Below, one piece after another: positions 35,126 to 44,440 of a stretch of 64,000 bases of DNA. The position numbers and the translations under genes are program-made. This DNA is from UBA1219 sp045601425 (GTDB taxonomy: Bacteria; Bacteroidota; Bacteroidia; Bacteroidales; P3), in NCBI GenBank assembly GCA_045601425.1, contig JAZRZP010000040.1, positions 87,168 to 151,167 of the forward strand, read 5' to 3'. Under the pieces are notes generated by a model that saw only the letters and a program-made list of their open reading frames with translations, did not search any database and was not told the origin of the DNA. Position 1 is the stretch's first letter. Each line of letters begins with the position of its first letter.

Positions 35126-36979
35126 TCAGAACTGGAAATATATGAACGGTTGCAGGTCGGCGGTGACGAACTGATACAGACCGAACACAGCAGCCACGGT
35201 TATGAGAAGCATTGCCCAGATGGGGAGCATCGCAAAAGATATCCGGTAGTGGCGTTTCCAGCGTTCCGGCAGCCAGTGTATTGCCATGCCAATTGCAAAC
35301 AGTACGAATACGGGAGCGTAGTTTGAGAGAATTTGCGGAATCTGTCCGAAATTCCAGTGGCTTCCCATCTGGTTGACCATGTTCTTGGCGGTGTTCCATG
35401 CCACGGCATTGGCTTCGGCCGGGTCGAGGTTGGAGCCGCTGCGGAAAAACAGGCGTGTGAAACTGATGAATACGAAGGTGAGAAAAATGCTCCATCCCCG
35501 GTTGAGCCATTTTATCGGTTGGCCTTTTGTTATGACAGTGTAAAGAAAATCCACCATGGTGCCGAAGAATATGATTCCGGTCCATACCACCCCAACGCAG
35601 AGTGCCGGTCGGTTGAAAACGGCTTGCAGGCTTACAAAAGCGAGCCACAGAATACCGGTGGCTGCGACTTTGGTGCGTTTTGTCTGTTTTTTCCACCATT
35701 TGTAAACCAGTATTCCCATGCCGTTGAGTCCGCCCCAAGTGATGAAGTTGAAGCTGGCACCGTGCCAGAGTCCGCCGAGCAGCATGGTGTCCATGTTGTT
35801 GAGGTCGGTGCTTACCGTCTTGCGGTTTTTGGGTACAAGTATGTAGTATCCTATTATCAGCGAAAGTAGCGAGATGATTGTTACGGTAACCCAAGTGGTT
35901 TTTGCCATGACGCCTATCATGGCGGCTATTCCGGCGAGTATTGTCCACGAAACCCATGTGCCTCTGCGGTTTCCTCCGATGGGTATGTAGAGGTAGTCTT
36001 TCAGCCAGTTTGATAGCGACATGTGCCAGCGTTTCCAGAATCCGGCCGGATTGGTGGCCTTGTAGGGAGAGTTGAAGTTCTTGGGCAGATAAAATCCCAT
36101 CAGCATTGCCACGCCCGTTGCTATGTCGGTGTAACCCGAAAAGTCGGCATATACCTGCAGGGAATAAATCATGAGTGCCGAAAGATTTTCGAAAGGCGTG
36201 AACAGCAGCGGGTTGTCGAAGACCCTGTCGACGAAATTCACCGCAAGGTAGTCGCTGAGTATTATTTTCTTGGCAAGGCCGTTTATGATCCAGAAAAGGG
36301 CAATGCCGAACTGTTTCTTCGTGAGGAAATAAGGTTTGTAAATCTGCGGCACGAACTGGTCGGCACGGATGATTGGGCCGGCAACGAGCTGCGGGAAGAA
36401 CGATGTATAGAATCCGAAGTCGAATACGTTGCTTACGTGTGGAATTTTCCTGCGATAGACATCGACTATGTAGCTTATGTTCTGAAATGTGAAGAATGAG
36501 ATTCCGACAGGGAGCAGTATTTTCGATGCGTCGAAACGTGTGGTGTTGCCGATGTCGTTGGCCCATAGGGCAAGGTAGTTTATCACCTTGTTGTCGGTTT
36601 CCATCATGGTGTTGTACACGTCGGTGAAGAAGTATGCGTACTTGAAGTAGCACAGTATCAGCAGGTTGACTGTAACTCCGACGGTTGCAAGAAGTTTGCG
36701 TTTCCATTTTTCCTCATGTCTGTCCATTCCTATGCCGAGAAAATATCCCAGCAGTGTGGAAAGGATGAGGAGCAGCACCATCAGTCCCGAAGTTTTGTAG
36801 TAGAAGAATAGGCTTACAAGGAAGAGGAAAGCGTTGCGCATCAGACGCCTGTTGTGAAGGAAAGAAAAAAACACCATAACCAGAGCCATGAACACCCAAA
36901 AATTAAATTGGGTAAACAGCAGAGGATGCGTGTCGTCGAAGGCGAGCAGGTTAGAAAAAAAAACTTTCAGATTGTTCAT
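35126..36979 (-). CDS. MBOAT family O-acyltransferase (AlgI/DltB-like)
   Basis: A 617-residue multi-pass membrane protein with the AlgI-like pattern ILLPVGISFFTFQNISYIVDVYR, FPQLVAGPIIRADQFVPQI, YADFSGYTDIATG and the catalytic histidine in LLGGLWHGASFNF. It moves acyl groups across the membrane to a partner SGNH enzyme. It overlaps the SGNH gene upstream by 29 bases. ATG at 36979 begins MNNLKVFFSNLLAFDDTHP. Alginate is not likely; a polysaccharide or cell-wall substrate is inferred. Confidence 0.9.
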   Translation of the reverse strand: MNNLKVFFSNLLAFDDTHPLLFTQFNFWVFMALVMVFFSFLHNRRLMRNAFLFLVSLFFYYKTSGLMVLLLILSTLLGYFLGIGMDRHEEKWKRKLLATVGVTVNLLILCYFKYAYFFTDVYNTMMETDNKVINYLALWANDIGNTTRFDASKILLPVGISFFTFQNISYIVDVYRRKIPHVSNVFDFGFYTSFFPQLVAGPIIRADQFVPQIYKPYFLTKKQFGIALFWIINGLAKKIILSDYLAVNFVDRVFDNPLLFTPFENLSALMIYSLQVYADFSGYTDIATGVAMLMGFYLPKNFNSPYKATNPAGFWKRWHMSLSNWLKDYLYIPIGGNRRGTWVSWTILAGIAAMIGVMAKTTWVTVTIISLLSLIIGYYILVPKNRKTVSTDLNNMDTMLLGGLWHGASFNFITWGGLNGMGILVYKWWKKQTKRTKVAATGILWLAFVSLQAVFNRPALCVGVVWTGIIFFGTMVDFLYTVITKGQPIKWLNRGWSIFLTFVFISFTRLFFRSGSNLDPAEANAVAWNTAKNMVNQMGSHWNFGQIPQILSNYAPVFVLFAIGMAIHWLPERWKRHYRISFAMLPIWAMLLITVAAVFGLYQFVTADLQPFIYFQF

Positions 36980-38225
36980 CACCGTAAGAGATTTCTTTGA
37001 TAAAGGCCTTGTAGAGCATGTCGCCGATGAGGTTGTAGCCTGCCGTTGTGAAGTGTATTCTGTCGGGCTGGCCGAGTTTGGCATCACGCCACTTGGTCAT
37101 CGAGGTGAGTCCGCCCATTATGTCGAACAAGTCCCACACGGCTCCGTCGGTTTCTTTTGCAAGGCGGTAGAATACGTCGTGTGCCAGAAGTCCGTTTTGG
37201 TTTACATTGTAACGGCGTCGTCCGACCTTTCTGTAACTGTCGTTGTTGGTTATGAAAATGAAGGCGCATTGGGGATTCACCGTGCGTATGCTGTCGATGA
37301 GGCGCAGGTAGTTGTTCTTGAATGCAACGGTGTCGAAATTCGGGCCGGCGGCATCGTTGATGCCGATTCCGAAAATGACGAGGTCGGGTTTTACGAGGCT
37401 CAGGTCTTTGCAGAAATAAGGGCATTTCAGATAGTCGGGTACGGCAGCGCCGTTCACTCCGATGGAAGTCAGGCTGATGCCGGGTTTCCTGTTGCCGAGG
37501 TATATGCCAGTGAGTGTGAATGAGTCACCATCCTTGCAGGGAATCACTATTTTGAATGAATCCACTGCTACAGGCAGTTTGTAGGTGTACCTGCGGGTGA
37601 GGAGGCTTATGTGTGAAGGCTGTACTTTGTAACCTGCTATTTCAAGGTATGGCACTACGTTGCCGACGCTGGAATATCCGAGAACCGTTATGTCTTTGCT
37701 GGCAAAGTCGGTGTCGTGTTCGTTCATACGTATATTTATCCATTCGGTAGAATCGCAGGCCGTTACGGCTATTCCACAGAGTCCGAGTTCGCGCTCGGGA
37801 TTCTTGTAAACGTTGCGGCAGAGTTCGAGAGTGTTTGATTTAGAAACGCGGTAGTCGGCAGGATTGTTGCATTTCTTCCCTACGGAATAGGGAAATATCA
37901 TACCGCGGTCGGCGGTGAGGCCGGTAAAATTGTTCAGCAGGTTCATTCTCAAACGGTGAGAGAAAGTTCCGGCCTGCACATGTGATCCTCCAATGTGCAT
38001 TATGCTTACGTTGCCTTTTCTGGAACTGACTACTTTGCCGAATTTATCGAAAAAAGCCCGCATTGTGGTGCTGTTTCTGTCGTAGGACAGCGTGTCGGCA
38101 GCGTATCTGATGAAAGCGTTCTGCTTTTCAGATTCGTCGTTGATGACTTTCTGTGCAGACACTGGTGCCGATACCGAAATCAGCAGCAAGATGGCCGTTA
38201 TTTTTGATGTAATACTTTTTGCCAT
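36951..38225 (-). CDS. SGNH/GDSL hydrolase-type acetyltransferase partner (first of two)
   Basis: A 424-residue protein with signal peptide (SKITAILLLISVSAPVSA, cleavage near 24). The nucleophile block is IMHIGGSHVQAGTFSH (G-x-S with H in place of the GDSL pattern), the Gly-Asn block is FGIGINDAAG, and the catalytic Asp-His pair is in QPDRIHFTTAGY. Such proteins act in the periplasm to transfer acetyl groups delivered by MBOAT partners. Overlaps both its neighbours (29 and 28 bases), so the three genes are translationally coupled. Confidence 0.85.
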   Translation of the reverse strand: MAKSITSKITAILLLISVSAPVSAQKVINDESEKQNAFIRYAADTLSYDRNSTTMRAFFDKFGKVVSSRKGNVSIMHIGGSHVQAGTFSHRLRMNLLNNFTGLTADRGMIFPYSVGKKCNNPADYRVSKSNTLELCRNVYKNPERELGLCGIAVTACDSTEWINIRMNEHDTDFASKDITVLGYSSVGNVVPYLEIAGYKVQPSHISLLTRRYTYKLPVAVDSFKIVIPCKDGDSFTLTGIYLGNRKPGISLTSIGVNGAAVPDYLKCPYFCKDLSLVKPDLVIFGIGINDAAGPNFDTVAFKNNYLRLIDSIRTVNPQCAFIFITNNDSYRKVGRRRYNVNQNGLLAHDVFYRLAKETDGAVWDLFDIMGGLTSMTKWRDAKLGQPDRIHFTTAGYNLIGDMLYKAFIKEISYGDEQSESFFF

Positions 38226-39625
38226 AATTTGTCAAATTTTTCAGGTTTGAATTCTTTTTCTTTGATATATAACTCGTACATTTTTGCAAAAGCATCGCTG
38301 AGGTATCCGCCCATTTTGTCGGCGCCTTTTTGCGAATAATGCAGATAATCGGCACCTGCCAGACCTTTTGATACCCAAGAAAGCATGGAATTTTTGCCAC
38401 CCATTACATCGTACAGGCTCCAGTAGGCCACGTCGTTTTCGAGCGACATTTTTTTCAGGGCAGCTACCACTTCACCAAGGTGGGGATAAGATTGTATATT
38501 GCCTTCTTCCGAGTAGCACATGTCGGCCGGACCGATGAACACGATGGTGGCTTCGGGGCATGTTTCGCGCAGGCGTCGTATCTGTTTTTCAAGTGCTTCG
38601 GCATAGAGTTCTATTGATTGGGGGTTGTTGAGGTAAGGTACCGAGTTGCCGCCATATTGCAAAATTATCATGCCGATGTTCATCTGGGAGTATGACTGCT
38701 GTTGCTGTGTTGGGTTTATCATGCAGATCTGATGTCCGGAGGCACCGCGCATGGAAATGTTGTCCACGGCCACGCCACCGCCGTCATCGACCATGATGCC
38801 GTATATGTCGGCCGAACCGGAAACGGAGACGCGTGCCTGTGTGGTGGTTTCCAGTTTCCATGAAAGTTTGTGAATGCCCTGTTCGGAACAGGTTTTCTGT
38901 TCGTTGCCTACAGTCGCTGTGAAGTTTTCTCCAAGATTGTTGAAGAGTATCGTTATTTCGGAGAATTGTCTCAGGTGTTCGTTGCAATGTTGTGAGTTTC
39001 CTGCGGTTATATTGCATGTGGCATTGCCGCTCAACCGGCAGCATTTGGCCATGGGGCCGTAGTTCCCGTTGTTGCGTTCGTATTCTCCGTAAGAGCTGTA
39101 GAGGGTTATGGCTCCCGATGCGGACTGGTTTACCGAAAGCGAAGGTATCGTCTGGCTGAACGGTATGAGACCTACACCGCCGCCGCCGAAAGTTTCCTGC
39201 ATGTAGCCACGCAGGGTGTCTGTCATGTGGTCCATCTCTATTTGGGAGTCGCCGTAGTGCAGGATTCGGAGTGTCAGCCCTTTGGAACGGGCTTTCTCTG
39301 CTCTGGCAAAGAAACTGTCAAAGAAATGTATGTCGTTGTTAGGTAATGAAAATCCCAGTGTGCTGTCGGAAATGTAGTCCCGGTAAAAAACCAGTGTGTC
39401 GTAAAATCCGCGCATGCGGGCTAATTTCTCTGCACGACGCTTAAGTTCCAGACTGTCGATGTCGGGTGTGTCTGGCTTGTTTCCCGAGGTGAGTATGTTT
39501 TCTATTGTGGTGAAACGCAGGGTGGTGTTGCCTATTCTTATCCCGTCTCTGGGGTACACCAAGCACAAGACTGCCAGCAGTGCAAAGCACGATAATATGA
39601 ATATCAGTGTCCTGTATGGTTTCAT
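38198..39625 (-). CDS. SGNH/GDSL hydrolase-type protein (second, membrane-anchored)
   Basis: A 475-residue protein with an N-terminal signal-anchor (TLIFILSCFALLAVLCLVY). The nucleophile motif is ILHYGDSQIEMDHMTDTL, the Asn block is LQYGGNSVPYL and the Asp-His pair is in GADYLHYSQKGADKMG. The middle holds a beta-sandwich insertion typical of AlgX/PatB-like proteins (about residues 215-330). It is the first gene of the SGNH-SGNH-MBOAT operon and carries its promoter. Likely O-acetylates an envelope polymer; which one is unknown. Confidence 0.85.
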   Translation of the reverse strand: MKPYRTLIFILSCFALLAVLCLVYPRDGIRIGNTTLRFTTIENILTSGNKPDTPDIDSLELKRRAEKLARMRGFYDTLVFYRDYISDSTLGFSLPNNDIHFFDSFFARAEKARSKGLTLRILHYGDSQIEMDHMTDTLRGYMQETFGGGGVGLIPFSQTIPSLSVNQSASGAITLYSSYGEYERNNGNYGPMAKCCRLSGNATCNITAGNSQHCNEHLRQFSEITILFNNLGENFTATVGNEQKTCSEQGIHKLSWKLETTTQARVSVSGSADIYGIMVDDGGGVAVDNISMRGASGHQICMINPTQQQQSYSQMNIGMIILQYGGNSVPYLNNPQSIELYAEALEKQIRRLRETCPEATIVFIGPADMCYSEEGNIQSYPHLGEVVAALKKMSLENDVAYWSLYDVMGGKNSMLSWVSKGLAGADYLHYSQKGADKMGGYLSDAFAKMYELYIKEKEFKPEKFDKLWQKVLHQK

Positions 39626-39686
39626 TTATTGTTATTATTTTGATTTACAATTGTTTATAAATAAAAATATCCTCAATAACGGTTTG

Positions 39687-39717
39687 CAAAGATACGAAAA
39701 AAATCCTTTGTTTCAAA
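39687..39717 (-). promoter_or_regulatory. Promoter of the SGNH-SGNH-MBOAT operon
   Basis: Minus-strand TTTG (39714-39717), 19 bases and TATCTTTG (39687-39694) form a clear consensus promoter about 60 bases before the ATG at 39625. Confidence 0.75.
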
Positions 39718-39836
39718 ATGTTTTGGAAATGCCCGCAGTTTGAAATGACATTTGTCGGGACTGTGTGAAAAAACATGAATTACCGGTATTTAAGGAGTCG
39801 TTTTTTTTGATGACGCCGACCGGTGTGAAAAAATCT

Positions 39837-39868
39837 TTTGCAAGGAATGGAAATTTTTGCTACCTTTG
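39837..39868 (+). promoter_or_regulatory. Promoter of the CYTH-cutC-transglutaminase operon
   Basis: TTTG (39837-39840), 20 bases and TACCTTTG (39861-39868) followed by C. The start of transcription near 39875 leaves only about 15 bases before ATG 39890, ruling out an in-frame start at 39857. Confidence 0.75.
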
Positions 39869-39889
39869 CAGTTCAAAAAAACCGACAAG

Positions 39890-40888
39890 ATGGCTGATGT
39901 TATAAAAATTGCGCTGGTTGGAGATGAGAGTCGATTCTCATCGGAAATGATTCGTTTTCTGGGCAAATGCTTGGAAAAACACGGTGTCGTGTCTGAAAGA
40001 TTCATGTACCCAAGCGGTGCCGTCACGGAAAAATTCACATTGGACAATTTGACGGAAACCCTGTGCCGTATGTCGGGAAAAAGGGAAGAATTTGTTTCAG
40101 AAATGGAAACTTCCGGCAAAAAATCCGTGCTTTTTTGTACCAGTACCGAATTGGAGTTGCTCGACACGATTCCCGGAACGATGCTCGGGGATTTTTTCGG
40201 AAAAACCGGATTGGACACGGCCCGACTCCGTGATGTGCCGTACGATGCGGTGTTTTCCTTTGGCAAAGGCTTTCACATGCCGTCGGAATCATGGATCGGC
40301 CATCCTCACTTGAGGATGTTTGATGCTAGTAAGGATTTTGATTTCCTGTGCAACAGCGTTTGGACTGAACTGAAGATTGTTCTTGGCATTCCGAAACCTT
40401 TGGAGATGGAACGCAAGTTCCTTGTCGTATCGGTCGGGGAAATACCTTGTAGCAGGACTTGCGAGATATACCAGACCTACATCATCCTTCCTGACGGCGA
40501 AAAATCCCGAATACGTGCGAGGGGAGAAAACGGCAGTTTCCTCTATTTCCAAACAACCAAGGAAGATATAAGTGACGTGTGCCGCAAAGAGGTGGAACGC
40601 CGGCTTACTCGCGATGAATATCTTGAACTCCTGACTCTGGCCGACCCTCAGAAACGGACAATACACAAGTTACGCACTTGTTTCGCATATCATAACCAGT
40701 ATTTTGAACTTGATACTTTTTTGGCACCGTCCCTGCTGGGTATGTTGCTTGAAACGGAACTGTCTTCCGAGGAACAGAGGGTGGATTTGCCGCCGTTTGT
40801 AAAAGTCGTTGCCGACGTTACCGCCGAAAAGAAATACCATAATTCACAAATAGCAAAAAAGGAAAATTTTCATGATACCGAAAACTGA
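39890..40888 (+). CDS. CYTH domain protein fused to a degenerate P-loop-like domain
   Basis: The 332-residue protein ends in a CYTH triphosphate tunnel domain: complete ExExK motif EMERK (residues 172-176), charged strands RIRARGENGSFLYFQTTKE and TIHKLRTCFAY. CYTH enzymes hydrolyse or cyclise triphosphates, for example thiamine triphosphate. Residues 1-165 look like a NadR-type ATPase (IALVGDESRFSSEMIRFL), but the Walker A loop has lost Gly-Lys (F16, S17), so ATP binding is doubtful. Overlaps cutC by 17 bases. Confidence 0.75.
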   Translation: MADVIKIALVGDESRFSSEMIRFLGKCLEKHGVVSERFMYPSGAVTEKFTLDNLTETLCRMSGKREEFVSEMETSGKKSVLFCTSTELELLDTIPGTMLGDFFGKTGLDTARLRDVPYDAVFSFGKGFHMPSESWIGHPHLRMFDASKDFDFLCNSVWTELKIVLGIPKPLEMERKFLVVSVGEIPCSRTCEIYQTYIILPDGEKSRIRARGENGSFLYFQTTKEDISDVCRKEVERRLTRDEYLELLTLADPQKRTIHKLRTCFAYHNQYFELDTFLAPSLLGMLLETELSSEEQRVDLPPFVKVVADVTAEKKYHNSQIAKKENFHDTEN

Positions 40889-41627
40889 TGTTGAAATCTG
40901 TACCGGTTCAGTACAGTCGGCAGTGAATGCCAAAAAAGGAGGTGCCACGCGTATAGAGCTTTGCCATGACCTTGCCGAAGGCGGCATTACTCCGTCGTTT
41001 GCAGCCATAAAATACTGTGTGGAAGTTCTGAAACTCCGTACTTATGTGCTCGTGCGTCCGAGGGCTGGAGATTTCCGTTACAGCGAAGCCGAGTACGAGA
41101 CCGTAAAAGCCGACGTGGAACTTTGCAAGAAACTCGGTGCGGCCGGTGTTGTTGTCGGTTTTCTTACTCCCGATGGAAAAGTGGATAAGAAACGCACTGC
41201 TGAAATTGTGCAACTTGCTAAACCAATGGAAGTTACCTTTCATCGTGCTTTCGACCTCTGCTGCGATTACCGCCGTGCCTTACGGGACATAACAGAATGT
41301 GGTTGCGACAGAATACTCACTTCGGGACTCTCTCCCAAAGCCATCGGCGGTGTGAGCGTGATAAGGGACATTGTGGAACTGTCCGAAGGACGGATAAGTA
41401 TTATTGCAGGCAGTGGCATATCACCTCAAAATGTGGCCGAAATAATCGGAAAAACCGGAGTCCGTGAAGTTCATGCCTCGTGCAAAAAACTGTTTTCAGG
41501 TACGCCTTTGAATCCAGATATCTCCGATACCTCGAATTTTTCCTACACCGAAACTTCCGCCAGCGAGGTCGCAAAATTGCTGCAAATATGTAATTCCATA
41601 ACCGAAAAACAATATAAACATGAATAA
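40872..41627 (+). CDS. cutC: CutC family copper homeostasis protein
   Basis: A 251-residue TIM-barrel protein with CutC family blocks: EICTGSVQSAVNAKKGGATRIELC, GGITPSFA, VRPRAGDFRY, GVVVGFL, VTFHRAFDLC and ILTSGLSPKA. Its role in copper handling comes from E. coli and animals and is uncertain. It overlaps the CYTH gene by 17 bases and the transglutaminase gene by 8, so the three are coupled. Confidence 0.92.
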   Translation: MIPKTDVEICTGSVQSAVNAKKGGATRIELCHDLAEGGITPSFAAIKYCVEVLKLRTYVLVRPRAGDFRYSEAEYETVKADVELCKKLGAAGVVVGFLTPDGKVDKKRTAEIVQLAKPMEVTFHRAFDLCCDYRRALRDITECGCDRILTSGLSPKAIGGVSVIRDIVELSEGRISIIAGSGISPQNVAEIIGKTGVREVHASCKKLFSGTPLNPDISDTSNFSYTETSASEVAKLLQICNSITEKQYKHE

Positions 41628-44256
41628 AAAACCCTTTTTGATATTGTTAACGCTTTGCTTTTCAATATCTTATTCCTGCAAGAACGAACAGCACTTCATC
41701 AGCGACAGGAACTACCGCAATCAGGTGGAGGCCGATTTTTCCAAACGTCCGTTCACTGCCGAACGACAAGCCGAACTTGCATTGATAATGGGGAACGACA
41801 CCGTTTCGCCAGCCGAAAAGGAAGCTCTGAAATTCCTGTATGCCTATATGCCTTACAGCGACCTTGCCGATTATGATGCCGGTTTTTTTCTGAAACAGGT
41901 GAGGTATTCTTTGTTGGCGAGAGAGACTTTCTCTTGGGGAAAAACCATCCCCGAAGACGTTTTCAGACATTTCGTACTGGTTTACCGTGTAAACAATGAA
42001 AATCTCGATACTGCACGGATTGTCTTTTTCAACGCATTGAAAGACAGGGTGAAAGGTCTTTCGATGTACGATGCGGCTCTCGAAGTCAACCATTGGTGCC
42101 ACGAAAAGGTTACCTACCGTGGGTCGGATATGCGTACTTCGGCACCGTTGGCCACAATGCGTACCGCACTCGGACGGTGCGGCGAAGAATCCACGTTTGC
42201 CGTTACGGCACTGAGAAGCGTAGGAATACCTGCACGCCAGTGCTATACTCCGCGATGGGCACATACCGACGACAATCACGCTTGGGTTGAAGTGTGGATC
42301 GACGGGGAATGGCATTTTCTCGGTGCCTGCGAGCCTGAACCCGAACTCGACATGGGCTGGTTCAGTATCCCTTCCACACGCTGCATGATGGTGCACAGCA
42401 ACGCTTTCGGCAAATATACCGGAACCGAAGAGGTTACGGCTCAAAGCGGACTCTTTTCACGTGTAAACATGCTCGGAAACTACGCTCCGACACGAAAAAT
42501 CACAGTTCAGACTGTCGGCAGGGACGGAAAACCTGTCGGAAACGCCGAAGTGAAGTTCAAACTCTACAACTATTCGGAATATTACCCGATTGCCGTTGCC
42601 AGAACCGATTCCGAGGGCATGGCTTCGCTGACTACTGGGTTGGGAGACCTGCTCATTCATGCTTCTGACGGGAAACGCTACAACTACAGCAAGACAGATG
42701 TCCGGAGGCAGGATACCGTTGTTCTGGTGCTTGACCGTGTTCCCGGTGAGGAATACACGGAATATCTGGACATCGTTCCTCCTCAGGAAGGTTTTTCCAA
42801 AGTAAAGCCTTCGGCTGAAAAAGTCGCGGAAAACTCACGTAGGCTGGCTTTTGAGGATTCCGTCAGAAATGTCTACACATCTACTTTCCCCACCGAGGAA
42901 CAGATGTGGAAAATGATAGAGCCGCGACAGAAAAATGACCTGCTTGAAGAACAACGGGAAAAACTGTGGACACTTGTCAGAAAATCCGAAGGCAATTACG
43001 CCGAACTGCTGGATTATATGCTGAACAGCGGCTGGCATTCTGAAGAATTCAACAGTACATACGATTATCTCTGTACCTGTTCCGATAAGGATTTGAGGGA
43101 CATCACCACCGACGTGCTCAAGGCACAGCGCACTTATTTCGATGAGGAGAATCCGGAATATCCGCTGTCCGTCTATAAGAAAGGCATACTTCCGGCTCGC
43201 ATAAGCAACGAGCAGGTACGCCCGTGGCGTCAGCCGCTGAAAGAAGCTCTCGGCGGGATAGCTACTGCTTCTGAATTGAGGGACTGGACACTTGAGAATA
43301 TTTCCGTCGATGATACCGGCAACTACTTCAACTGCCCCATATCACCCATGGGTGTATTTGCTCTGCGGCACAGCGACGCCCACAGCCGGGACATTTTCTT
43401 CGTGGCTGCCTGCCGGAGCCTTGACATACCCGCTTATTTGGACAATGCTACAAATCAGATATTTGTATATCAAAATGGCGTTTGGAAAAACGTTTCGTTC
43501 GAAGACAGGTCTTCTTCATCCAAGACGGGTACTCTGGTACTCACGTACGACAAAACTTCTGACGTAAATCCTGTTTACTGGTCGCACTACACAATTGCAA
43601 AATTTGAAAACGGCGATTTCGTCACTTTCGATTTTGAAAACGATCCGCGTGTGGCGGAATTTCCGGCAGCAGTCTCTCTGGATTCCGGTTATTACATGCT
43701 TTCCACAGGCAACCGCTACAGCGACGGCACAGCACTTTCCAAACTTGTTTTTTTCAATGTCAAAGCCGGAGAAAAAGTTACGCTCCCTGTGGAGCTTCGG
43801 GCTCTGGTTCCGCGTACCGAGTCGCACGGAACGCTGTCGCTTTCGCAGAAGACGCCTTGGGGAAAAACTTTGTCGGAATGTGTTAAAGACCACAATCTCG
43901 TCATTGCTTTCATCGATCCGAACCGCGAACCTACACGGCATCTGATTTCCGAGCTTGAGACTTATAAATCGCAGTTCGAAAATTGGAACGGCACCTTGGC
44001 TTTCCTTGTCCCTACCGACAAAATGACCAAGGATTTGGATTTGCAGAAACTCGCACAGCGGCTTCCGGAAAATTCCCTGATCATGGAGGATGAAAACTCC
44101 AACTGGCAGAACTCCATCATTGAGGAATGCGATATTTATTTCCGTGATAATCTGCCGCTCGTCCTTGTCGTTGATGAAAAAGGCAACATCACATTCAAGT
44201 CCGAAGGTTACCGCATAGGTACGGGCGAACTGCTTTTCAAATCGCTCGGAAAATAG
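41620..44256 (+). CDS. Lipoprotein with active and degenerate transglutaminase-like domains
   Basis: The 878-residue protein is a lipoprotein (signal MNKKPFLILLTLCFSISYSC, lipobox SYSC). The first transglutaminase core has C187 (GRCGEES), H220 (DNHAWVEVW) and acidic residues at 238-244 (EPEPELD). A beta-sandwich of the carboxypeptidase-regulatory type follows (about 295-365). A second similar core at about 560-640 (ISPMGVFALRHSDAHSRDIFF, NQIFVYQNGVWKNVSFED) has no Cys or His at these places. The end (about 750-878) resembles a thioredoxin-fold domain without CxxC. Likely acts on proteins or peptides at the cell surface. Confidence 0.82.
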   Translation: MNKKPFLILLTLCFSISYSCKNEQHFISDRNYRNQVEADFSKRPFTAERQAELALIMGNDTVSPAEKEALKFLYAYMPYSDLADYDAGFFLKQVRYSLLARETFSWGKTIPEDVFRHFVLVYRVNNENLDTARIVFFNALKDRVKGLSMYDAALEVNHWCHEKVTYRGSDMRTSAPLATMRTALGRCGEESTFAVTALRSVGIPARQCYTPRWAHTDDNHAWVEVWIDGEWHFLGACEPEPELDMGWFSIPSTRCMMVHSNAFGKYTGTEEVTAQSGLFSRVNMLGNYAPTRKITVQTVGRDGKPVGNAEVKFKLYNYSEYYPIAVARTDSEGMASLTTGLGDLLIHASDGKRYNYSKTDVRRQDTVVLVLDRVPGEEYTEYLDIVPPQEGFSKVKPSAEKVAENSRRLAFEDSVRNVYTSTFPTEEQMWKMIEPRQKNDLLEEQREKLWTLVRKSEGNYAELLDYMLNSGWHSEEFNSTYDYLCTCSDKDLRDITTDVLKAQRTYFDEENPEYPLSVYKKGILPARISNEQVRPWRQPLKEALGGIATASELRDWTLENISVDDTGNYFNCPISPMGVFALRHSDAHSRDIFFVAACRSLDIPAYLDNATNQIFVYQNGVWKNVSFEDRSSSSKTGTLVLTYDKTSDVNPVYWSHYTIAKFENGDFVTFDFENDPRVAEFPAAVSLDSGYYMLSTGNRYSDGTALSKLVFFNVKAGEKVTLPVELRALVPRTESHGTLSLSQKTPWGKTLSECVKDHNLVIAFIDPNREPTRHLISELETYKSQFENWNGTLAFLVPTDKMTKDLDLQKLAQRLPENSLIMEDENSNWQNSIIEECDIYFRDNLPLVLVVDEKGNITFKSEGYRIGTGELLFKSLGK

Positions 44257-44318
44257 GATTCTCTTGCTGGAATACCGAACCGGCAAACCTCGGATTTTCC
44301 ATTTTTTTTCGGAAAAAT

Positions 44319-44393
44319 TTTGTCGGTTCGGAAAAATGTCGTAACTTTGCGGATCAAAACAGGCTAAAAAAAACATGTTTGCGGATCAAAACA
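44319..44393 (+). promoter_or_regulatory. fic promoter with 16-bp direct repeats
   Basis: TTTG (44319-44322), 19 bases and TAACTTTG (44342-44349) form the promoter. The sequence TTTGCGGATCAAAACA occurs at 44346-44361, partly inside the -7 element, and again at 44378-44393, a spacing of 32 bases (about three helical turns). It is placed like a two-site operator. Confidence 0.65.
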
Positions 44394-44440
44394 ACTTTGA
44401 ATTCGATGAAAACATCCTGTTTTTGAGCTGAAAAAACGGT

